Shown: positions 1 through 7,565, numbered from the stretch's first letter. The stretch: 10,587 nucleotides of DNA from Bacteroidota bacterium (GCA_023433345.1 JAEZDA010000007.1:1-10587); one strand, 5' to 3'. Numbers and translations are program-made. The notes: generated by a model not told the origin, from the letters alone.

Positions 1-1
1 T

Positions 2-784
2 GATTACGGTGTAGATTATTCAACCCTGGAAGTAAAGGATAAAACTCCATTGGCCTATGAGCATTTACGTGCAGATGATGCCGTTTATCGCCACAGGATT
101 TGGAGAGAGATCGATACAAGGGAAAAGATAAACCACACATTCAATTATGCTGCAGATGAGGATAACGGAAACCAGCGTTTCATCTCTATTTTGATGAAGG
201 CTATTCAGGACAGTGCCGTTACTGTTTTCAGCAGTGTTGATGACCGTTTCACCACACCAATGACCAAAGGCGAAGTAGCTAAAGTAATTGGTGGTGACCC
301 AATTGATGTTCCGATCTTCGACTCACTGGGTAACCAAACCGGTGTGAAAACAATGACCCCGGAAGTTAACCTGGATTCTTTCTATAAGTTCAGAATTAAG
401 GAAGAAGTGATCTTTGATAAAGAGAGCTCACGCCTGTTCTGGAGAATTTTAGGAATCGCCCCGGTGAAAAACGTGATCACTACCATGGGTATCAACGTTG
501 GTGAATCAGAACTATTCTGGGTTTATTATCCTGATATGCGTCCCGTGTTTTCCAGGTATGATGTATACAACGGAAAGAATTACGGTGGTCGCATGAGTTG
601 GGAGGAGTTGTTTGAAGGAAGAATGTTCTATGGAAGGATCATTAAGAGTTCGATCGACAACCCGAAAGACATGTACATTAAAAATTACAAAGGCCTTGCA
701 GAAAACGGCATCCTGCAGTTGCTGGAAGGTGAAAATATCAAAGAAAAAGTTTTCAATTACGAGCAGGATCTATGGCAATATTAA
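2..784 (+). CDS. gldN: Gliding motility / type IX secretion protein GldN (PorN), 5'-truncated by window edge
   Basis: The reading frame is open to the left edge, so the true start and signal peptide lie outside; 260 residues are visible against roughly 300 for the family. The TTG at position 50 is an internal leucine codon, not a start. Recognisable GldN features are the early DDAVYRHRIWREID segment, a central SVDDRFTTPMT stretch, and the WRILGIAP and LFWVYYPD segments before MSWEELFEGRMF. In known systems GldN is periplasmic, associates with the lipoprotein GldK in rings at the outer membrane, and works with the GldL/GldM motor to drive T9SS secretion and gliding. gldN is normally the last gene of gldKLMN, which fits the terminator straight after the stop codon. 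The family call is from recall of conserved segments, not from a search. Confidence 0.93.
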   Translation, partial: DYGVDYSTLEVKDKTPLAYEHLRADDAVYRHRIWREIDTREKINHTFNYAADEDNGNQRFISILMKAIQDSAVTVFSSVDDRFTTPMTKGEVAKVIGGDPIDVPIFDSLGNQTGVKTMTPEVNLDSFYKFRIKEEVIFDKESSRLFWRILGIAPVKNVITTMGINVGESELFWVYYPDMRPVFSRYDVYNGKNYGGRMSWEELFEGRMFYGRIIKSSIDNPKDMYIKNYKGLAENGILQLLEGENIKEKVFNYEQDLWQY

Positions 785-808
785 AAAATGCCACCCTGCA
801 GTTGTTAT

Positions 809-843
809 AAAAAAGTGCTCTTCGTTTCGGAGAGCATTTTTTT
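809..843. terminator. Bidirectional intrinsic terminator between gldN and uvrC
   Basis: Stem TGCTCT (816-821) pairs with AGAGCA (831-836) and can extend through T-G and C-G pairs to a GTTTC loop. A seven-T run (837-843) follows on the plus strand, and six A's (809-814) precede it, giving a U-run on the minus strand too. It lies 24 nt after the gldN stop. Because uvrC converges from the other side, the same hairpin can serve both genes. Confidence 0.85.
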
Positions 844-909
844 ACCAGATCGCTTGCCATTAGAGGCCAGACGCATTGCCTAGAGAAAATCGCAAAATTC
901 AGTTATTAT

Positions 910-950
910 CTTCGTGGCCTTATGTATTCTTATGTCTTCCTTTGTGTGAA
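910..950. repeat. Degenerate tandem repeat with ~10-nt period
   Basis: Four consecutive imperfect copies can be read: CTTCGTGGC, CTTATGTATT, CTTATGTCTTC and CTTTGTGTGAA. From memory, intergenic strings of this CTTNGTG type recur in Bacteroidota genomes, but that cannot be tested from one window. No gene is supported here. Confidence 0.5.
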
Positions 951-1007
951 ACCTCTCTTCAGTCTCAACGCGTACCCCATGCCTTGAAATTCCCTTTCCT
1001 AAATCAC

Positions 1008-1035
1008 AACTATGAACTACAAACTACGAACTGTT
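1008..1035. repeat. Heptanucleotide tandem repeat overlapping the uvrC stop codon
   Basis: Four heptads in a row: AACTATG, AACTACA, AACTACG, AACTGTT. The uvrC TAG (plus-strand CTA, 1024-1026) lies within the second and third heptads, so the last two or three UvrC codons (NSS) are also repeat-derived. This resembles short tandemly repeated heptanucleotides described in other bacteria; any function here is unknown. Confidence 0.7.
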
Positions 1036-2832
1036 TCTCAGTCCTTCCCACACCAACTTCGCCTTTGCTGTTCCCAATTTCTTTTCCAGCGTTTCAAATG
1101 ATTGTTCGCGGATATTTTTAACGGAACGGAATTCCTGGAGGAGAATATCAGCGGTTTGTTTTCCAATTCCTTTTATCCCTTCCAGTTCATTCACAAATGT
1201 TCCCTTACTTCTTTTCTGCCGATGGAAGGTGATGCCGAAGCGATGAACTTCATCCCGGATCCTCCTTATCAGTTTAAGACTCTCACTTCCCCATGGCAGC
1301 TGAAGTGAAGTTGAATCGCCGGGAAAGAAAAGCTCTTCCTGGTTTTTTGCCAGCCCTACGAGACTCATTTTACCACGAAGGCCAAGCTCGTCTATACTTT
1401 CCAGGGCTGCATTCAACTGGCCCTTACCGCCGTCAATTATCACGAGTTGAGGAAGTGTCTTGTTTTCATCGATTAACCTTTTATAACGCCGGCCGACAAC
1501 TTCCTTCATTGAAGCAAAGTCATTTATTCCTTCAACCGTTTTTATATTATAATGCCGGTAATCTTTCTTACTTGGTTCACCATTTCTAAAACATACCATA
1601 GCTGCTACCGGGTAGCTTCCCTGGAAGTTTGAGTTGTCGAAACATTCAATATGCTCGGGCAGGGAGGGCAAATGAAGATCTTCCTGAAGCCGGGAAAGGA
1701 TTTCTGCTTTTTCTGAATCAGCTTTGTCTTCAAGCCTGAGGATCTTTCTTGCATGTAGTTCTTGCTGGAAATAATTTACATTTTTCAGGGAAAGGTCCAT
1801 CAGTTTTTTCCTGTCTCCACTTCGTGGTACCGTAACCGTTATATCTTCGCCCGGGAACTCAATGTCGAAGGGAACGAATATGATCTTCGCTTCACTCCCG
1901 AATTTTTCCCTTAATTGAGCAATGGCAAAAACCAGGACCTCCTCACGTGTTTCTTCCAGCTTTTTTTCCAGTGTAAGTGTGTGGGTTTGGTAGATCGTAC
2001 CATTGTTTACCGCCAGGTAATTTACGTATGCAATATCACCTTCTTCTAAAATGGAAAAAACATCAACCGTTCCTGTTTTGGTATTTACCACCTCACTTTT
2101 TTCCTGGTAAGCCTGCAACCATTGCATCTTTCCCTGGTGGAAGGCAGCTTTTTCAAACTCCAGGTTTGCAGCGTGGTGTTTGATCTGCTGTTTGAAATAC
2201 TGCATTACAGGCGCCAGGTTCCCTTTTAGCAGGTGAACCAGTCTTTCAATTCCTTCACGGTAATCTTCTTCTGATTGCAGTGCCTCGCAAGGACCTTTAC
2301 AATTACCGAGATGATATTCCAGGCACACCTTAAATTTTTTCTTACTGATATTATTCAGAGTGAGATTCAGCTTGCAGGTACGGAGCGGTATGTTTTGTTT
2401 AATGATTTCGAGCAACTCACGTACACGCCCAACCGAAGTATACGGACCGAGGTAGCGTGATCCGTCGTTGATCTTCCTTCTTGTGAAAAATACCCGCGGG
2501 AAAGGTTCATTCTTAATTACGATATAGGGATAGGTTTTATCGTCTTTAAGATTTATGTTGAATAAAGGCTGATATTCTTTGATCAATGAGTTTTCAAGAA
2601 GAAATGCATCCTGTTCAGAATTAACGATCGTAAACTCTATGCGATGTATCCTGTTTACAAGTTCCCGGGTTTTATAACTGGTGAAAGTTTTGGAAAAATA
2701 GCTGCTTACTCTCTTGCGGAGATGTTTTGCCTTTCCAACATAGATCAACTCATTTTGCTCGTTGAAATATTTGTAGATACCCGGCTGTACGGGAATGGAT
2801 GAAGCTATGGATGAAAATTCTTTCTGTGTCAC
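1024..2832 (-). CDS. uvrC: UvrABC excinuclease subunit C
   Basis: UvrC makes the 3' and 5' incisions on either side of a lesion during nucleotide excision repair, after UvrA/UvrB damage recognition, in the cytoplasm. At 602 aa it is full length. The N-terminal GIY-YIG nuclease domain shows GIY at 18-20, YVG at 31-33, R39 and E80. Four cysteines (C153, C170, C178, C182) match the conserved cluster reported to bind Fe-S. A UvrB-interacting UVR motif follows at about 213-240 (FEKAAFHQGKMQWL). The RNase H-like nuclease has D399 (FDNSN), D467 (IDGGKGQ) and H530 (DEVHRFG), the catalytic set. Helix-hairpin-helix DNA binding is at 551-568 (EGIKGIGKQTADILL). The start is GTG at 2830-2832, preceded by AAAGAG; no in-frame ATG lies near. 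It begins 3 nt after the lipoprotein stop, so it is probably co-transcribed and translationally coupled. The end falls in a heptad repeat. Confidence 0.98.
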   Translation of the reverse strand: MTQKEFSSIASSIPVQPGIYKYFNEQNELIYVGKAKHLRKRVSSYFSKTFTSYKTRELVNRIHRIEFTIVNSEQDAFLLENSLIKEYQPLFNINLKDDKTYPYIVIKNEPFPRVFFTRRKINDGSRYLGPYTSVGRVRELLEIIKQNIPLRTCKLNLTLNNISKKKFKVCLEYHLGNCKGPCEALQSEEDYREGIERLVHLLKGNLAPVMQYFKQQIKHHAANLEFEKAAFHQGKMQWLQAYQEKSEVVNTKTGTVDVFSILEEGDIAYVNYLAVNNGTIYQTHTLTLEKKLEETREEVLVFAIAQLREKFGSEAKIIFVPFDIEFPGEDITVTVPRSGDRKKLMDLSLKNVNYFQQELHARKILRLEDKADSEKAEILSRLQEDLHLPSLPEHIECFDNSNFQGSYPVAAMVCFRNGEPSKKDYRHYNIKTVEGINDFASMKEVVGRRYKRLIDENKTLPQLVIIDGGKGQLNAALESIDELGLRGKMSLVGLAKNQEELFFPGDSTSLQLPWGSESLKLIRRIRDEVHRFGITFHRQKRSKGTFVNELEGIKGIGKQTADILLQEFRSVKNIREQSFETLEKKLGTAKAKLVWEGLRNSS

Positions 2833-2835
2833 TCT

Positions 2836-3435
2836 TTAAAAATCCCATTTAATCACGGTTTCTTTTTCAAGAACAGCCATACCTGAGCTGTCTTTTATCT
2901 GCACGATTTTCCCGGCTGAATCTGCAAGCCAGTAAAGTTGTAATTGCTTTTTATCATGCAAACTCTTAACCATAAATATCTTCTCCACGCGGTTGGTTGA
3001 CGGGTTCACGTACACAGACCAACTTTGCAGTTGCATGCTGTCTGGCAAGGTCTTGATCGGCTGGTAGGTCCACGTGTATGCATTGATGCTGTTGTCAAGA
3101 AATTTCTCCTCAGAAAAAAGGGGCTTGAGGTTCGCCGTATCAATCAGTGGAAATAAAAACTCCCTGAATACCGTATCAAGGGATTCTATCTTTACCCATG
3201 AAGAATCGATCCGGTTATTTGTCGTTATAATCTGCAACGGATTTACGGCATTAAGTTTTATGTCGTTGATTTGACCGCGGATGTAAGTTGTCACCGGAAA
3301 ATAATTTTCTTCCTGTTTTTGCACCGCCGGATCTACCGGTGCTGATGTAACCTGTTTTTTCTCTGAGCCGCAAGCACACAACAAAAGCAACAGCAACCCT
3401 GATCCGTTCAAAAAAAGGTGTTTGAAAAAGTTCAT
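2836..3435 (-). CDS. Putative lipoprotein of unknown function
   Basis: 199 aa. The N-terminus has the lipoprotein pattern: K5 in a short n-region, a six-leucine hydrophobic core (14-19), and a lipobox L-C-A-C with C22 as the expected lipidated residue, so the mature protein should be anchored at the envelope. The residues after C22 (GSEKK) do not clearly match the acidic surface-export signal known from some Bacteroidota lipoproteins, so a periplasm-facing position is as likely. The mature part is rich in beta-prone and polar segments (for example NAYTWTYQPIKTLPDS and KKQLQLYWLADSAG); I do not recognise a domain. It starts 5 nt from the end of the upstream terminator U-run, and uvrC follows after 3 nt. 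The uvrC link is probably operon economy rather than shared function. Confidence 0.85.
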   Translation of the reverse strand: MNFFKHLFLNGSGLLLLLLCACGSEKKQVTSAPVDPAVQKQEENYFPVTTYIRGQINDIKLNAVNPLQIITTNNRIDSSWVKIESLDTVFREFLFPLIDTANLKPLFSEEKFLDNSINAYTWTYQPIKTLPDSMQLQSWSVYVNPSTNRVEKIFMVKSLHDKKQLQLYWLADSAGKIVQIKDSSGMAVLEKETVIKWDF

Positions 3436-3439
3436 TCTA

Positions 3440-3447
3440 CAAAAATA
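3440..3447 (-). promoter_or_regulatory. -7 promoter box (TATTTTTG) 4 nt before the lipoprotein ATG
   Basis: The minus strand reads TATTTTTG-TAGA-ATG, an exact match to the Bacteroidota -7 consensus TAnnTTTG. It overlaps the U-run of the upstream terminator, so a T-rich match by chance is more likely here than at the two other sites. No convincing -33 TTTG is seen at the expected distance. If active, it would give a nearly leaderless transcript for the lipoprotein and uvrC. Confidence 0.4.
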
Positions 3448-3479
3448 AAAAAAGATGTCTTCCGTAAGGGGAAGACATC
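3441..3479 (-). terminator. Strong intrinsic terminator after the sigma-linked membrane protein gene
   Basis: Perfect 10-bp inverted repeat: GATGTCTTCC (3454-3463) and GGAAGACATC (3470-3479) with a 6-nt loop. On the minus strand it is followed by TTTTTTTATTTTT (3453-3441). It lies 22 nt after the stop of the gene ending at 3502 and only about 5 nt before the next ATG (3435), so the U-run doubles as the upstream region of the lipoprotein gene. Confidence 0.9.
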
Positions 3480-3501
3480 ATCATTATTAGTCATTATCAA
3501 A

Positions 3502-4872
3502 TCAGAAAGAAGTAGTAACACCTAATTTAAGCCCGATATTATATAATTTTTCGTCGTATGAATATTGATCATCGTAAGAAGACAGCAATTGGTAACGGAA
3601 TTGGGGACCTGCATTCAAAATAATACCACTGCCGACTTTATAGGAAATGAAGGTTTCAATTCCTCCGTTCATGTTAAATTTCCGCAGCATGCCCGGGTCT
3701 GAAATATAATTCTTTTTATCAGCTGAAATCAGGAAAGCATTTCCGCCGGTAACGATGGTTGGTTGTATCGTGGCGCCTGCAAACCATTGCATCCTGCTGT
3801 TGCCCGCTAACCGGAAATCTGCACCAACCGGCATGGAGAACTGGTACGTATTGTTATTAAGATTTTGGGATTCGCCATTATTGGGTTGTGTTGAAAGGGT
3901 AGTGAGGCGCGCAGCGAGTACGGGTTGATTATCGTTTATCAACAAGTTCGCTACGCTCGGATGGTAAAGCGGGTATGCGTTGATATGATAATTTGTATAG
4001 TTCATTTGAATACCAGCCTTTATTCTCATAAAACCAGAAAGCTTGTAAAGTACATTTGCTCCGGTTTCAATATTTACCGCGGCTGAATGAGAGAGTATTG
4101 GTTCTCCTGACTCTGTATTAGAAAGTAAGGAGGCTGATGCATTTGGGGCAACATAATCAGTATTGGAAGTTAAAGTGCGGAAGCCGACTGACGGTGTTGC
4201 GTACACCTGGTAGGCAAATGCACTTCTTCTTTTTTTCTTCTTCACGGTTTGAGAATTTTCTTCACCCGGTTCTTCAGCTTTCAACTCCAGATCTTTTAGC
4301 ACATCCTCATCGTCAACCGGGCGAGATTCGTTGTGCATGGCGATCAACCGTGCGAGTTTGCCCGCATTTTCTTCCTGCATCTTCAGTTCTCTTTCGCCTA
4401 CATGTCCTGTTAAATGAAGATCAAGTTCCTCATCATCATCGGAGGGCTTCAAATTTCCGCGTATGAATGAGAGAGGATTATCAACCGATGTTAGATATCC
4501 CGAGCCGGCATCTTTTCCCGCTGTTCTAATTAGTGAACCGGGTTCGCGTTTATGATCCTTCCTGGCTGCTGCAACAGCCACCTGTGAGGCAGGTATGGTT
4601 CTTCCTGATGGCATTTCTTCGAGGATCAACGGGTTTGCGGGGTTATTGTTCTGGTTATCTGCAATGGCGATGCCTTTGTTGGTATTATTTACTCCAATAA
4701 ACATCAGTGAAGACACCAAAAGGAGCAATACTGCCACAGACGGCCATTTCCTTGAAGGATGAATGTCGTTATATATACTGTGCCAAACCTTCCTGGAAGG
4801 ATACATGCGGAAGTCATCCGCGGTTTCCTTCAGGAACTGTTCGAAATTATCGTTGTATATTCTCTTTTCCAT
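3502..4872 (-). CDS. Sigma-linked one-TM protein with C-terminal outer-membrane-barrel-like domain
   Basis: 456 aa in three parts. Residues 1-43 are a charged cytoplasmic-type segment with F10, F14, P25, W30 and I33 spaced as in many Bacteroidota proteins encoded after ECF sigma genes. Residues 44-60 form a single hydrophobic segment (VAVLLLLVSSLMFIG). A long polar, acidic linker (DDDEELD at 145-151, basic KKKKRR at 211-216) precedes a C-terminal half (about 219-456) with alternating aromatic/polar strands, Gly-rich turns and a terminal Phe (VTTSF), as in 8-to-10-stranded porin-type barrels. It starts 37 nt after the sigma factor stop, so they are very probably one operon. By position and N-terminal layout it may act as an anti-sigma-like partner (inference). 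I see no zinc-binding ZAS motif (HxxxCxxC) and no FecR domain. Confidence 0.75.
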   Translation of the reverse strand: MEKRIYNDNFEQFLKETADDFRMYPSRKVWHSIYNDIHPSRKWPSVAVLLLLVSSLMFIGVNNTNKGIAIADNQNNNPANPLILEEMPSGRTIPASQVAVAAARKDHKREPGSLIRTAGKDAGSGYLTSVDNPLSFIRGNLKPSDDDEELDLHLTGHVGERELKMQEENAGKLARLIAMHNESRPVDDEDVLKDLELKAEEPGEENSQTVKKKKRRSAFAYQVYATPSVGFRTLTSNTDYVAPNASASLLSNTESGEPILSHSAAVNIETGANVLYKLSGFMRIKAGIQMNYTNYHINAYPLYHPSVANLLINDNQPVLAARLTTLSTQPNNGESQNLNNNTYQFSMPVGADFRLAGNSRMQWFAGATIQPTIVTGGNAFLISADKKNYISDPGMLRKFNMNGGIETFISYKVGSGIILNAGPQFRYQLLSSYDDQYSYDEKLYNIGLKLGVTTSF

Positions 4873-4909
4873 TTTTCACAAAAAGCTGTTTTGTTATAGG
4901 TAAGAACGC

Positions 4910-5488
4910 CTACCGTATGGCAGTTGCGCCGAAACCGGCGGCAGGCATTGGTTTTGGTATAATGTGTTTTTTTATGAGAATGTCCTCAAGCATCGCTTTA
5001 GCTCGCGTGTACTGGCTGCGGCTTGTACTTTCCTCGATCTCCAGCATGTTGGCAATTTCCCTGTGAGAAAAACCCTCGATAGCATAGAGATTTAGAACCG
5101 TGCGGTAACCGAGAGGAAGCAATCGGATGCATTCAACCACCTGTTTTGCCTGCATGATACTTGGAATATAGTCCTCCCTTATGTGCATGCTGTTAGCATG
5201 AATGAGGTCTACACTTTCATTGAACTTTTTGTTCTTCTTAAGATGATTGATACAGGTGTGAACTATTATTCTCCGGATCCAGCCTTCGAGGGCACCTTCA
5301 TTTCTGAACTGGTGAAGTTGCGTGAATACTTTAATGAAGCCTTCCTGCAACATATCTTCGGCATCCTCACGATTTCGGCCAAACCGATAGCACACGCCTA
5401 GCATGCGTGGACTAAATCGATTGTATAATGCTTCCTGCGCGGCAGCATTATGTTTGATACTTCCGGCAAGCATTTGCTCTTCGGTCAT
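4910..5488 (-). CDS. ECF-type RNA polymerase sigma-70 family factor
   Basis: 192 aa, the usual ECF length with only regions 2 and 4. Region 2 spans about 16-85: DAEDMLQEGFIKVF (42-55) is region 2.2, which contacts core polymerase, and EGWIRRIIVHTCINHLKK (68-85) corresponds to 2.3-2.4, which melts and reads the -10. Region 4 spans about 115-170 with LPLGYRTVLNLYAIEGFSHR and EIANMLEIEESTSRSQYTRA, the helix-turn-helix for the -35 element. ATG at 5486-5488 is the first plausible start. The downstream membrane/barrel gene 37 nt away probably regulates it or is regulated by it. The upstream TATATTTA (minus strand, about 25 nt before ATG) is one mismatch from the -7 consensus. The tail after region 4 (PKPMPAAGFGATAIR) is short. 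Regulon unknown. Confidence 0.95.
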   Translation of the reverse strand: MTEEQMLAGSIKHNAAAQEALYNRFSPRMLGVCYRFGRNREDAEDMLQEGFIKVFTQLHQFRNEGALEGWIRRIIVHTCINHLKKNKKFNESVDLIHANSMHIREDYIPSIMQAKQVVECIRLLPLGYRTVLNLYAIEGFSHREIANMLEIEESTSRSQYTRAKAMLEDILIKKHIIPKPMPAAGFGATAIR

Positions 5489-5538
5489 AGATAGTAAGGT
5501 TTAGGCCTTATAAATATAGACAATTTACCGTTTTGAAC

Positions 5539-5551
5539 CGCTGCTTCAGCG
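5539..5551. other. Short hairpin between haem-binding gene and sigma gene
   Basis: CGCTG-CTT-CAGCG, a 5-bp perfect stem with a 3-nt loop, lies in the 100-nt gap between the minus-strand haem-binding and sigma genes. No U-run follows on either strand, so it is at most a weak terminator or transcript-stability element. Confidence 0.3.
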
Positions 5552-5588
5552 CATTTTGAGGGTGTGAAAGTGACGAACGGCAGGCATT

Positions 5589-6044
5589 TTAATCCTGAAT
5601 CTGCGATTCAGCCCAGGAAACCAATAGTGCCCGATCTTCCGCGCTCAACCGTGCGCCCGGATGTGTGTAGGTGTAAGACTTCAACGGCATTTCTTTGTCA
5701 CGAACCATTTCCGCAGTCTCCTGCCATTTTTTTTGCTGTCTTTTTTTTGTATAGTTCCCGAATTCCGAATAAATGAGTTCCTTTTTTCCTTCCACCACAT
5801 GATCGCCCATCCAGGAAGCAATTGGCTGAATGCGCGAATACCACGGATAGCGCGTATTGTTGCTATGGCAATCCATGCAGGCTTCCTCCAAAATTGTGTT
5901 TACCTCAGCAGGAATGGATACTATTTTTGAAATGTGCGCTTCCGTTACGGCCGGATTGATGTTCATCGCCGGGCGCGGCATGAATTGTATCACCAGCAAG
6001 GCTGCGAGCAGAACAATGCCCGTCCATTTGAGCGCTTTTTTCAT
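5589..6044 (-). CDS. Haem-binding domain protein (single CxxCH, Haem_bd type)
   Basis: 151 aa. A basic start (MKK..KW) and a hydrophobic segment at 8-21 form an uncleaved anchor or signal. The c-type haem motif CMDCH sits at 56-60, followed by the SNNTRYPWYSRIQP block and later KEMPLKSYTYTHPGARLS (118-134) before an LLVSWAE helix near the end. This order (CxxCH, YPWYS..P, MP..Y...H, ..L...W) matches the Bacteroidota Haem_bd family from recall. H60 would be the proximal ligand and M119 a candidate distal ligand. It is probably a membrane-anchored periplasmic cytochrome-like protein needing the cytochrome c maturation pathway; redox partner unknown. ATG starts 4 nt after the gpmI TAA with AGAG between, so it is probably co-translated with gpmI, although no functional tie to glycolysis is evident. 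Confidence 0.88.
   Translation of the reverse strand: MKKALKWTGIVLLAALLVIQFMPRPAMNINPAVTEAHISKIVSIPAEVNTILEEACMDCHSNNTRYPWYSRIQPIASWMGDHVVEGKKELIYSEFGNYTKKRQQKKWQETAEMVRDKEMPLKSYTYTHPGARLSAEDRALLVSWAESQIQD
5595..5611 (-). terminator. Weak terminator-like hairpin over the end of the haem-binding gene
   Basis: CTGAATC (5595-5601) and GATTCAG (5605-5611) form a perfect 7-bp stem with a 3-nt loop, inside the last codons of the haem-binding gene. On the minus strand it is followed by GATTAAAATG rather than a U-run, so termination would be inefficient. Confidence 0.3.
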
Positions 6045-6048
6045 CTCT

Positions 6049-7563
6049 TTAAATTAATATATTTCCCGTCATTTCCAAAGGGATCGGCAAATTCATCAAC
6101 TTCAAAATCGTAGGGGCAATATCGGCAAGCTTACCACTTTTTATTTCCCTGAGTTTATTGTTAGAAATAAGAAATAAGGGAACAAGATTTAAAGTGTGCG
6201 CGGTATTCGGGCTGCCATCAGCATTTATCGCGTAGTCTGCATTGCCATGATCGGCCGTTAGCAGAATAGTATAATTTTGAGCAAGCGCTTCGGTAACCAC
6301 CTGTTTCACGCATTTATCTACGGTTTCCACAGCGGCCACCACGCTATCCCATACTCCTGTATGGCCTACCATGTCAGCATTTGCAAAGTTCAGGCAGATA
6401 AAGTCGAAGGAACCTTCACGTATTTGTTTTACAACTGCTGCGGTAAGTTCGGGGGCGCTCATCTCAGGCTTCAGATCATACGTGGCAACCTTTGGTGATG
6501 GAACCATAATTCGTTTTTCACCCTCAAAAGGAACTTCTCTTCCTCCACTGAAGAAGAAACTTACGTGCGGATATTTCTCGGTTTCGGCTATGCGTAACTG
6601 TGACCTTCCGTTATCTTTTAATACTTCACCCAAAGTGTTTCTAAGATCATCCTGGTTGAAGAAGCAATTGACGTTCCGGTAGGTATCGTCATACTGCGTC
6701 ATCGTGTTATAATTGAGGTGCAGCGGGCTCATGCCGTGATCAGGAAAAGGATGCTGGGTGAGTACTTCGGTTATTTCGCGACAACGGTCTGTCCGAAAAT
6801 TAAAACATATTACCACATCTCCATCTTTAATGTAAGGAGTGGAAATATGTCCGTTAACCATCGGCATCAAAAATTCATCTGTCACTTCCTTATCGTAACT
6901 ATCTTGTATTGATTCTGCGAAATTGTAGCTAACATCGCCCTTACCATGAACAAGGCAGTCGTAAGCTTTTTTCACTCTTTCCCATCGTTTATCGCGGTCC
7001 ATTGCGTAATACCTGCCCGTAACCGAAGCCAGTGCACCTGTTGATATATTTATATGATGTTGCAATTCCGTGATGAATTTCAATCCGCTTTTTGGGTCGG
7101 TGTCCCTTCCGTCTGTGAAAGCATGAACAAGAACATCTTTAAGGCCATGATCGGCGGTGATACTCAGCAATGCTTTCAGGTGACTGATATGGGAGTGAAC
7201 GCCGCCATCGCTCACCAACCCTATGAAGTGAAGAGTTCTTCTTTCCGACTTTGCTGTATTGATAGCATTCAGCAATGCAGGATTTGATGCCAGACTCCCA
7301 TCCTTTATTGCCACATTTATTCTTTGCAGTTCCTGGTAAACTATGCGGCCGGCACCCAGGTTAAGATGCCCAACCTCGCTGTTTCCCATTTGTCCGTCCG
7401 GAAGTCCAACCGCTTCACCGCAGGTAACCAATGTTGAATTCGGATATTGATGATAAAGTCCGTCTACAAAGGGCGTGTCTGCAGCAAGGATGGCATCGCT
7501 CGCCGGAACCTTCCCAATTCCCCAGCCATCCATTATGATTAAAATAATTTTATTATTTTCCAT
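6049..7563 (-). CDS. gpmI: 2,3-bisphosphoglycerate-independent phosphoglycerate mutase
   Basis: Interconverts 3- and 2-phosphoglycerate in glycolysis/gluconeogenesis, in the cytosol, with two Mn ions and a phosphoserine intermediate and without the 2,3-BPG cofactor. At 504 aa it is close to the family length of about 510. The alkaline-phosphatase-like domain supplies D12 (MDGWGIG), the nucleophile S62 (MGNSEVGHLNLGAGR), D397 and H401 (NFANADMVGHTG), D438-H439 (TADHGNAD) and H456 (TAHT). The inserted transferase domain carries VSDGGVHSH (117-125), DGRDTDP (151-157), GRYYAMDRDKRW (183-194) and the substrate-phosphate RTDR (257-260). All expected metal and catalytic residues are present. The ATG start is fixed by MENNKIILIIMDGWG. 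A -7 box and an inverted repeat lie directly upstream, and the haem-binding gene follows after 4 nt. Confidence 0.98.
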   Translation of the reverse strand: MENNKIILIIMDGWGIGKVPASDAILAADTPFVDGLYHQYPNSTLVTCGEAVGLPDGQMGNSEVGHLNLGAGRIVYQELQRINVAIKDGSLASNPALLNAINTAKSERRTLHFIGLVSDGGVHSHISHLKALLSITADHGLKDVLVHAFTDGRDTDPKSGLKFITELQHHINISTGALASVTGRYYAMDRDKRWERVKKAYDCLVHGKGDVSYNFAESIQDSYDKEVTDEFLMPMVNGHISTPYIKDGDVVICFNFRTDRCREITEVLTQHPFPDHGMSPLHLNYNTMTQYDDTYRNVNCFFNQDDLRNTLGEVLKDNGRSQLRIAETEKYPHVSFFFSGGREVPFEGEKRIMVPSPKVATYDLKPEMSAPELTAAVVKQIREGSFDFICLNFANADMVGHTGVWDSVVAAVETVDKCVKQVVTEALAQNYTILLTADHGNADYAINADGSPNTAHTLNLVPLFLISNNKLREIKSGKLADIAPTILKLMNLPIPLEMTGNILI

Positions 7564-7565
7564 GC

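Noticed and set aside
50..784. Taking TTG at 50 as the gldN start
   Set aside because: The frame is open without a stop to the window edge, and the preceding codons read as normal protein, so the gene starts outside.
612..863. ORF overlapping the gldN end and terminator
   Set aside because: Out-of-frame shadow of gldN that runs through the terminator hairpin; low-complexity composition.
876..1121. Plus-strand 81-aa ORF after gldN
   Set aside because: It is composed of the two low-complexity repeats plus antisense uvrC and has no recognisable domain.
4222..4245. T/C-rich tract as a terminator
   Set aside because: It encodes the KKKKRR basic stretch within an intact gene, with no hairpin before it.
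4137..4466. 109-aa plus-strand ORF inside the membrane/barrel gene
   Set aside because: Antisense shadow; the minus-strand frame has domain organisation and operon context.
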